Part shown: positions 1 to 4,705 of the stretch, piece after piece
Numbering within the stretch: position 1 is the first letter of the stretch
Layout of the letters: each line of letters starts with the position of its first letter
NCBI GenBank assembly: GCA_044356825.1
Contig: JBIKVM010000139.1
Span: 1 to 7,884, forward strand
Direction of reading: 5' to 3'
Length of the DNA: 7,884 nt
From: JAUREX01 sp044356825
GTDB lineage: Bacteria; Pseudomonadota; Alphaproteobacteria; Rhodobacterales; Rhodobacteraceae
Position numbers and translations under genes: made by a program
Notes under the pieces: model-generated
Told to the model about the DNA's origin: nothing
Database searches by the model: none
Seen by the model: the letters and a program-made list of their open reading frames with translations, nothing else

Positions 1-680
1 CGCACAAAGGCCGCGAGCACCGCCCCATCGGCCCGCCCCACGGCGGCGAGCGCGCCCCCCTCATCCCGGGCAAGACCGCGGCGGGCGCGCAGCAGATCGT
101 CGATCGGGGCGTTGGCGGGGCCGGTGTCGAAGGCGAGGATCGCCCCCGCCGCCTCGGGTCCGGGCGCCGCAGGTTCGGCCCAGGTGAGGTTGCCCACCCC
201 CCCAAGGTTCAGGAACGCGACCGGCCCCCCGCCCAACCGGCGGGCGAGCGCAAAGTGGAAGAAGGGCACGAGCGGCGCGCCCTGCCCGCCCGCCGCCACG
301 TCGGCGCTGCGGAAATCCCAGGCGACCGGCCGCCCGATCCGGGCCGCGAGCCGCTCGCCCGAGCCCGCCTGATGCGTCCCCCGCCCGCCCGGATCATGGG
401 CGAGCGTCTGGCCGTGAAAGGCGACAAGCTCGGCTTCGGGAAAGCCGGCCGCGACCTCGGCATGGGCGTCCTCGACGATGCGCGCGGCGTGGGCCACCCC
501 CGCCTCGCCCGGCCAGCGGCCAAGCGCGGCGCGCAGCACCTCCCGCTCGGGGGGCGAATAGGGGCGATAGGCCGTCCGCCCCGCCTCCCCCGCCGCCTCT
601 CCATCCGTGCGCAGAAGGGCCGCATCCACCCCGTCGAGCGAGGTGCCCGACATCATCCCCAGAACCCAAGGCCCCGCCAT
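1..680 (-). CDS. anmK: Anhydro-N-acetylmuramic acid kinase, N-terminal part (cut by window edge)
   Basis: AnmK phosphorylates and opens 1,6-anhydro-N-acetylmuramic acid to MurNAc-6-phosphate with ATP, a cytosolic step of peptidoglycan recycling. The visible 226 codons read MAGPWVLGMMSGTSLDGVDA at the start, with the family phosphate-binding GTSLDG at residues 12-17. They continue through FHGQT, the stretch WDFRSADVAAGGQGAPLVP, LNLGGVGNLT, and FDTGPAN with Asp185. By family alignment Asp185 matches the catalytic base Asp182 of E. coli AnmK. The family is about 370 residues long, so roughly 40% of the protein and the stop codon lie beyond base 1. The ATG at 680-678 is chosen because a GGAGG (complement of 689-693) precedes it by 8 nt and the first residues match the family N-terminus. 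It is divergent from tyrS; anmK also lies near tyrS in E. coli. The identification rests on several motifs and is very likely right. Confidence 0.95.
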   Translation of the reverse strand, partial: MAGPWVLGMMSGTSLDGVDAALLRTDGEAAGEAGRTAYRPYSPPEREVLRAALGRWPGEAGVAHAARIVEDAHAEVAAGFPEAELVAFHGQTLAHDPGGRGTHQAGSGERLAARIGRPVAWDFRSADVAAGGQGAPLVPFFHFALARRLGGGPVAFLNLGGVGNLTWAEPAAPGPEAAGAILAFDTGPANAPIDDLLRARRGLARDEGGALAAVGRADGAVLAAFV

Positions 681-747
681 GCCCTTTTCCTCCGCCCGCC
701 CGGCGGCTATAGCACGCGCCTGATCCCTCTTCACCCCGGTTCCCGCG
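681..747. promoter_or_regulatory. Divergent anmK/tyrS intergenic region with a palindromic -10-like element
   Basis: These 67 bp must hold the start signals of both genes unless either is read from further away. The perfect 8-bp palindrome GCTATAGC at 706-713 gives a TATAGC hexamer on both strands. On the plus strand, TTTTCC at 685-690 lies 17 bp upstream of TATAGC (708-713) and is a weak -35 candidate for tyrS. No good -35 is seen for anmK. A GC-rich 11-bp palindrome, CCGCCCGGCGG, precedes it at 696-706. The region is mostly C-rich. The promoter reading is weak and inferred from spacing only. Confidence 0.3.
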
Positions 748-1998
748 ATGCCCAAGGCCCCGAAATCCGACTTCCTCGGCGTGATGATCGCGCGCGGCTT
801 CATGGACGACTGCACCGACCTCGAGGGCCTCGATGCCGCGATGGTGGCGGGCGTCGTGCCGACCTACATCGGTTATGACGCGACGGCGCCCTCGCTCCAT
901 GTCGGGCATCTCCTGAACATCATGATGCTGCGCTGGCTGCAGCGCACGGGGCACCAGCCGATCACGCTGATGGGCGGGGGCACGACCAAGGTCGGCGATC
1001 CGTCCTTCCGTGCCGAGGAGCGCCCGCTCATGTCCGCGGGCCAGATCGCGACCAACATCGCCAGCATGCAGACGGTCTTCGCCCGCTATCTTTCCTATGG
1101 CGGGGGCGCGACGGGCGCGATCATGCTCGACAACGCCGAATGGCTCGACGGGCTCAACTATCTCGAATTCCTGCGCGACATCGGGCGGCATTTCTCGATC
1201 AACCGGATGCTCTCGTTCGAGAGCGTCAAGTCGCGGCTCGACCGCGAGCAGTCGCTGTCGTTCCTCGAATTCAACTACATGATCCTGCAGGCCTACGACT
1301 TCCTCGAACTCTACCGCCGCCACGGCTGCCGGCTGCAGATGGGGGGGTCGGACCAGTGGGGCAACATCGTCAACGGCATCGACCTCACCCGGCGCGTCGC
1401 GGACGGGGCGGTGTTCGGGCTGACGAGCCCGCTCCTGACCACCTCGGACGGCCGCAAGATGGGCAAGTCGGCCGCGGGCGCGGTCTGGCTCGATGCGGCG
1501 ATGCTGGCGCCTTACGATTTCTGGCAGTTCTGGCGCAACACGACGGATGCCGACGTGGGCCGCTTCCTCAAGCTCTATACCGAACTGCCGGTGGCCGAAT
1601 GCGCGCGGCTGGGCACGCTCGGGGGGGCGGAGATCAACGCGGCGAAGATCGTGCTCGCGAACGAAGTCACGACGCTGCTGCACGGGGCGGCGGCGGCGGC
1701 GGCGGCCGAGGCGACCGCGCGCGCCGTCTTCGAGGAGGGCGCGCTCGGCGCCGCGATGACGACGGTCGTGATCCCCGCCGCCGAGGCCGCGGCGGGGGTG
1801 AGCCTCGCGCAGCTTTTCGTGCGCGCGGGGCTTGCGGCCTCGGGCAAGGAGGCGCGGCGCCTGATCGCCGAGGGCGGCGCGCGGCTCGATGACGCGCCGG
1901 TGCAGGACGCGGGGCTGATGATCGGCACGGCCGAGCTTTCCCGCCCGCTGAAGCTCAGCGCTGGCCGCAAGCGCCACGCGCAGGTGGTACTGGGCTAG
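748..1998 (+). CDS. tyrS: Tyrosine--tRNA ligase
   Basis: This cytosolic class I aminoacyl-tRNA synthetase activates tyrosine with ATP and charges tRNA-Tyr. The 416 residues are normal for bacterial TyrS. The Rossmann domain carries YIGYDATAPSLHVGH, with the HIGH-type signature HVGH at 51-54. The tyrosine-binding signature GGSDQWGNI starts at residue 199, and the KMSKS-type loop reads KMGKS at 237-241. A C-terminal S4 RNA-binding domain begins near residue 351 (VSLAQLFVRAGL) and runs to the end. Between catalytic and S4 domains there is an alanine-rich stretch encoded by a pure GCG tract near residue 314. The ATG at 748 fits the usual family N-terminus (PKSDFL..M..RGF), though no clear Shine-Dalgarno precedes it. 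All arginine codons are CGN, unlike the downstream cassette. Identification is firm. Confidence 0.98.
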   Translation: MPKAPKSDFLGVMIARGFMDDCTDLEGLDAAMVAGVVPTYIGYDATAPSLHVGHLLNIMMLRWLQRTGHQPITLMGGGTTKVGDPSFRAEERPLMSAGQIATNIASMQTVFARYLSYGGGATGAIMLDNAEWLDGLNYLEFLRDIGRHFSINRMLSFESVKSRLDREQSLSFLEFNYMILQAYDFLELYRRHGCRLQMGGSDQWGNIVNGIDLTRRVADGAVFGLTSPLLTTSDGRKMGKSAAGAVWLDAAMLAPYDFWQFWRNTTDADVGRFLKLYTELPVAECARLGTLGGAEINAAKIVLANEVTTLLHGAAAAAAAEATARAVFEEGALGAAMTTVVIPAAEAAAGVSLAQLFVRAGLAASGKEARRLIAEGGARLDDAPVQDAGLMIGTAELSRPLKLSAGRKRHAQVVLG

Positions 1999-2190
1999 GG
2001 CCCCTCGACCCTGTCGCAACATCGGGTGACTGCGCCCCGCCGGTTCTGGCGGCCCGGCGACGGGTGGGCGCTGAGCGTGGTGCATTGCGCGACAGCTAGC
2101 CAGCCCGGATGCATCAGCCCAACGCCGCTCCCCCACAAGCACGACGCCGCAGGCATGCCGTGGCCGCAGGGACAGGGCCGCCGCCACGGA
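1999..2190. other. Non-coding stretch after tyrS, no gene recognised
   Basis: The GC-rich first part of the 321-bp gap between tyrS and the cytidylyltransferase gene. Open frames cross it on both strands, but none gives a recognisable product or has a convincing ribosome binding site. A small hairpin (CCGCC at 2037-2041, loop GGTTCT, GGCGG at 2048-2052) lies 40 bp after the tyrS stop. It lacks a T-run, so it is not a convincing intrinsic terminator. No tRNA, transposase remnant or terminal inverted repeat was recognised. Confidence 0.5.
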
Positions 2191-2194
2191 GACG

Positions 2195-2221
2195 TTGACA
2201 GAAATGCGGCATATTTGTAAA
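2195..2221. promoter_or_regulatory. Candidate operator: 27-bp imperfect palindrome over the -35 and spacer
   Basis: The sequence is symmetric around G2208. The left arm reads TTGACAGAAATGC (2195-2207) and the right arm GCATATTTGTAAA (2209-2221). Ten of the thirteen arm positions pair, including an uninterrupted core ATGC-G-GCAT (2204-2212) and outer ACA/TGT blocks. The palindrome covers the -35 hexamer and the entire spacer, and touches the -10. A dimeric DNA-binding protein there would be expected to block RNA polymerase. I do not recognise the motif as that of a known regulator family, and no regulator gene lies beside it apart from the Lrp homologue at 4119-4574. Confidence 0.5.
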
Positions 2222-2223
2222 AA
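2195..2223 (+). promoter_or_regulatory. Sigma70-like promoter of the cytidylyltransferase/LicD cassette
   Basis: A perfect -35 hexamer TTGACA (2195-2200) is followed, after an optimal 17-bp spacer, by TAAAAA (2218-2223), which matches four of six -10 positions. It sits in the most AT-rich part of the window, about 100 bp before the start codon at 2320. Transcription would begin near 2230 and give a leader of roughly 90 nt. It points into the two-gene cassette and probably drives both genes. The match is seen directly; activity is inferred. Confidence 0.65.
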
Positions 2224-2319
2224 GTTTAGCATCAAAACGATAATACCAAGTCAGTCGAACTGGCGCCGCGACCGCTTCTTTCCCGAACTCCCTTCATCGC
2301 GCGACGCACGGAGATCGTC

Positions 2320-2742
2320 ATGACGACCGTACTGACCTATGGCACCTTCGATCTGTTCCACTACGGTCATGTGCGGCTGCTCAGGCGCCTGCGGGATATG
2401 GCCGATGTTCTGATCGTCGGCGTCTCGACCGACGGATTCAACGCGGCGAAGGGCAAGTCGTCCTATTTTCCCTACGAGGTCCGGTGCGAGATGCTCATGT
2501 CTTGCCGCTATGTCGATACCATCATCCCGGAGGTATCGTGGGACCAGAAGCGCGCCGACATCAAGCGCCATGATGTCGACATCTTCGCGATGGGCAGCGA
2601 CTGGGCCGGGAAGTTCGACGATCTGAGCGACCTCTGCAGGGTCGTCTATCTGCCCCGGACCGAGGACATCTCGTCGACGATGATCAAGACCAATCTTTTC
2701 CGGGAGAGGGCATTCCAACCCGGCGCGGCGCGCATGGCGTGA
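2320..2742 (+). CDS. tagD: Glycerol-3-phosphate cytidylyltransferase (TagD/TarD family)
   Basis: The family makes CDP-glycerol and pyrophosphate from CTP and sn-glycerol-3-phosphate; in Gram-positive bacteria this feeds teichoic acid synthesis. The 140-residue protein aligns over almost its full length with the Bacillus TagD sequence as I recall it. It has the opening TYGTFDLFHYGH with the nucleotidyltransferase HxGH signature HYGH at 14-17. STDGFN follows, then RYVDTIIPEVSWDQK, MGSDWAGKFD, and the second signature RTEDISST at 113-120. It is cytosolic, with no signal or membrane segment. GGAG (2310-2313) lies 6 nt before the ATG. Its TGA overlaps a possible GTG start of the next gene, so the two are probably co-transcribed and linked in function. 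It contains three AGG arginine codons, and its GC content looks lower than that of tyrS. A related cytidylyl- or adenylyltransferase acting on another polyol phosphate cannot be excluded from sequence. Confidence 0.88.
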   Translation: MTTVLTYGTFDLFHYGHVRLLRRLRDMADVLIVGVSTDGFNAAKGKSSYFPYEVRCEMLMSCRYVDTIIPEVSWDQKRADIKRHDVDIFAMGSDWAGKFDDLSDLCRVVYLPRTEDISSTMIKTNLFRERAFQPGAARMA

Positions 2743-2761
2743 CACGAACGGTCCTGCGCGC

Positions 2762-2766
2762 GGAGG
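2762..2766 (+). promoter_or_regulatory. Shine-Dalgarno GGAGG that decides the LicD-gene start
   Basis: A perfect GGAGG is placed 8 nt before the ATG at 2775. The competing GTG at 2739, which overlaps the preceding stop codon as GTGA, has no purine-rich sequence at the right distance. The ATG at 2775 is therefore the preferred start. Confidence 0.6.
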
Positions 2767-2774
2767 CGGCCGTC

Positions 2775-4103
2775 ATGGCGCATGATCCCGACTTGCCGGC
2801 GATCCAGTATCGCGGTCTGTTTCTCAATCTCGCGCGCCTCGGTCAGGCGATGGTGCTCGACAAGGGCAGCCCCCGATTTCTCTCCTACCTCAAGCGTAGG
2901 TCGCTGCGGCTCGATGCGTTCTTGCTGTTCCTCTATACTGCGGACGATCGGGTCTCGGTCAGGATAGCGCGCGACGGCCACGAGACCTCGGCCCGCAGGG
3001 TCTATGTGTCGGGCAGATTTCCCTTCCTGCACAGGCAGAAGCGCAAGGACACCTACAAGACGCTGTTCTACGACGTCCGTCTGGGCCTTGAGGGTGGCCC
3101 CGACGACAGCAGGATCGGCTTCGAGATTTCGCGACGCGATGCGCGGCATCGCATTCTGACCGTTCATGGCGCGGTCGTGCGCGCCGAAGAGCCGCGCGAA
3201 GACACCGACCCGATCCTGCGGGAGCCCGATCGCGACGCAGCCAACGATCGCGCGTTCGCCCTTGCCGACCGCGCGCTCTGGTCTGCGGTACGATCCGACC
3301 GGTCTGTGCGAACCCTGTTCGAGATCATCAGGCTCTATTGCGCACGTCGGGTCAATCATCGCGAGGTCTTCAAGCTGATGAAGCGGTCGGGCCTCGACCG
3401 TCTGGTCAAGGCCCGCGATCCGGAGGCACTGTCCCTTGTCGCCGATATCGAGGCTTCGCTCGCACCGCTGCAAGTGGGCAGGCACGGCTACAGGCTCGCG
3501 CTGAAATACGCCGACCTCAAGGTTCTCGAAGACGAGATCGCCGCGTTTTGCCGTGACGCCACGGCACGCAGCGCCGAGCCCCTGCTCAACAGCGGGACAT
3601 TGCTGGGCTATGTCCGCGATGGCGGGCCGATCCCGCATGACGATGATCTGGATCTGGCCGTCGTTCTCAGGGGCGATACACCGCAAGAGGCCGCTGCGGC
3701 CTGGAGAGACTTCGCGACTGGAATCGCGCGCAGCTATCCCGTCACGCGCAAGGGCGCCTTCTTTTCGGTCCATCTGCGCTGCGGCTACGAGATCGACGTC
3801 TTTCCTGCATGGATCGACGGGTCGCGTCTGCATGTCTATCCCTATTGCTGGGGGGCGGTCGCGGCCCGCGACGTCGTGCCCATGCAATGGCGGGCCGTCC
3901 ACGGCGCGGAACTTCCCTTTCCGATCCATCCCGAACGCCTGCTCGAGGTGAATTACGGCCCGAACTGGAAGACCCCCGACCCCTACTGGAGGTTCGACTA
4001 CCGGACGGCGCGCAAGCAGTTCGGTGGGGTCCTGCCGATGTTCCTGATCCCCGCAGAGACAGATCCCGATCCGGCCGCCCCCCCTGCCCACGCGCCGCGC
4101 TGA
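2775..4103 (+). CDS. LicD/fukutin-type phosphotransferase with an unassigned N-terminal domain
   Basis: The protein has 442 residues from ATG 2775, or 454 from GTG 2739. The C-terminal part, from about residue 265, is recognisable as a LicD-family domain. It has LNSGTLLGYVR at 271-281, the metal-binding acidic motif HDDDLDLA at 288-295, and EIDVFP at 339-344, whose aspartate is a second conserved acidic position. The end YGPNWKTPDPYWRFDYR resembles the family's C-terminus. LicD proteins transfer phosphocholine, and fukutin relatives transfer ribitol or glycerol phosphate, from CDP-linked donors to glycans. With the CDP-glycerol enzyme directly upstream, a glycerophosphotransferase is the best guess; the acceptor is unknown. 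Residues 1 to about 260 match no family I recognise; they contain a probable beta-rich segment followed by a charged helical one. No signal peptide or membrane segment is seen, so it probably acts in the cytoplasm. About ten AGG and two AGA codons suggest foreign origin. Confidence 0.78.
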   Translation: MAHDPDLPAIQYRGLFLNLARLGQAMVLDKGSPRFLSYLKRRSLRLDAFLLFLYTADDRVSVRIARDGHETSARRVYVSGRFPFLHRQKRKDTYKTLFYDVRLGLEGGPDDSRIGFEISRRDARHRILTVHGAVVRAEEPREDTDPILREPDRDAANDRAFALADRALWSAVRSDRSVRTLFEIIRLYCARRVNHREVFKLMKRSGLDRLVKARDPEALSLVADIEASLAPLQVGRHGYRLALKYADLKVLEDEIAAFCRDATARSAEPLLNSGTLLGYVRDGGPIPHDDDLDLAVVLRGDTPQEAAAAWRDFATGIARSYPVTRKGAFFSVHLRCGYEIDVFPAWIDGSRLHVYPYCWGAVAARDVVPMQWRAVHGAELPFPIHPERLLEVNYGPNWKTPDPYWRFDYRTARKQFGGVLPMFLIPAETDPDPAAPPAHAPR

Positions 4104-4118
4104 TGGCCGCGGGGCGGC

Positions 4119-4574
4119 TCAGTCCACCCGGGCGAGGGCGGTCTTGACGCGGCGCAGGGGGATCGAGGATTCGATCGCCGCAACACCCGAAACCCGCGTC
4201 AGCCGCGTCGCGAGGAAGCGTTCGTAATCGCGAAGGCCCTCGGTCGCGACCCGCAGCAGATAGTCGCGGCTGCCCGTCATCAGCCAGCACTCGACCACTT
4301 CGGGAAAGCGCGCGACCGCGCGCTCGAAGGTCTCGAGCACGTCATCGACCTGGCGATCGAGCTTGACCGAAACGAAGACCGACACCCCAAAGCCCATCCG
4401 CTCCTCGTCGATGAGGGCGGCATAGCCCGTGATGATCCCCTCTTCCTCGAGCTTGCGCACCCGGCGCGCCACCGGCGTGGGGCTCAGCCCGACGCGCGCG
4501 GCGAGGTCGAGAATCGGGATCCTGCCCTCGGCGCTCAGGATCTGAAGGATTCGCCTGTCTACCCCATCGATCAT
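4119..4574 (-). CDS. Lrp/AsnC-family transcriptional regulator
   Basis: This 151-residue protein is of normal family length. The N-terminus MIDGVDRRILQILSAEGR leads into a helix-turn-helix at about 19-45 (LDLAARVGLSPTPVARRVRKL) and the typical EEGIITGY link. A ligand-binding RAM domain from about residue 60 contains GSRDYLLRV and ends in SIPLRRVKTAL. Family members form dimers and higher oligomers and commonly respond to amino acids. It is divergent from the 2-oxoacid dehydrogenase E1 gene across 131 bp and so is the likely regulator of that gene and of itself, as MdeR is for mdeB in Pseudomonas. The ATG at 4574 is preferred over the in-frame GTG at 4586, because that GTG lies inside the AGGTGA ribosome binding site. 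Its stop is 15 bp from the stop of the convergent LicD gene. The effector is unknown. Confidence 0.93.
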   Translation of the reverse strand: MIDGVDRRILQILSAEGRIPILDLAARVGLSPTPVARRVRKLEEEGIITGYAALIDEERMGFGVSVFVSVKLDRQVDDVLETFERAVARFPEVVECWLMTGSRDYLLRVATEGLRDYERFLATRLTRVSGVAAIESSIPLRRVKTALARVD

Positions 4575-4582
4575 GTACTTTA

Positions 4583-4588
4583 TCACCT
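4583..4588 (-). promoter_or_regulatory. Ribosome binding site of the Lrp-family gene
   Basis: AGGTGA on the minus strand lies 8 nt before ATG 4574. It contains the alternative in-frame GTG (4586), which makes the longer 155-residue reading unlikely. Confidence 0.6.
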
Positions 4589-4607
4589 AATTATCGGCAT
4601 ACGACGC

Positions 4608-4648
4608 CTGATTTCGCCAATATGGTCGCATGGTTTGGCTGATTTCGC
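4608..4648. promoter_or_regulatory. Candidate Lrp-type operator: direct repeats 31 bp apart
   Basis: CTGATTTCGC occurs exactly at 4608-4617 and again at 4639-4648. The period of 31 bp is about three helical turns, so both copies lie on the same face of the DNA. Between them, GCCAA (4616-4620) and TTGGC (4635-4639) form an inverted repeat. The position inside the divergent Lrp/E1 intergenic region and the helical phasing fit cooperative binding by an Lrp-family oligomer. The repeats are seen; the binding protein is inferred. Confidence 0.5.
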
Positions 4649-4705
4649 AACAATTCGATCCGCAACCCGGCCTAGGCTTCGCCCGGCACCCTTGCGGAGG
4701 ACGGC

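Noticed and set aside
1341..1347. Runs of seven G in tyrS (1341-1347) and in the E1 gene (around 4811) as phase-variable tracts
   Set aside because: Both genes are intact and are housekeeping or metabolic types; such runs are expected at this GC content.
1456..1470. KMGKS instead of KMSKS in TyrS as a possible loss of function
   Set aside because: Bacterial TyrS proteins commonly carry a glycine in this loop (for example KFGKT in E. coli), so this is ordinary.
2037..2052. Hairpin CCGCC-GGTTCT-GGCGG as tyrS terminator
   Set aside because: The stem has only five base pairs and no T-run follows; short GC hairpins are expected by chance in this composition.
394..2235. 613-codon open frame on the minus strand antisense to tyrS
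   Set aside because: It covers tyrS, whose motifs are certain. The translation is rich in R, G, A and H without domains, which is typical of antisense frames in high-GC coding DNA.
2646..4091. 481-codon minus-strand open frame antisense to the LicD gene
   Set aside because: It lies opposite a gene with clear LicD motifs and has no recognisable family. It is a composition-driven shadow frame.
4590..4595. GATAAT on the minus strand as the -10 of the Lrp gene
   Set aside because: Transcription from it would start at or inside the ribosome binding site at 4583-4588, leaving that site unusable.
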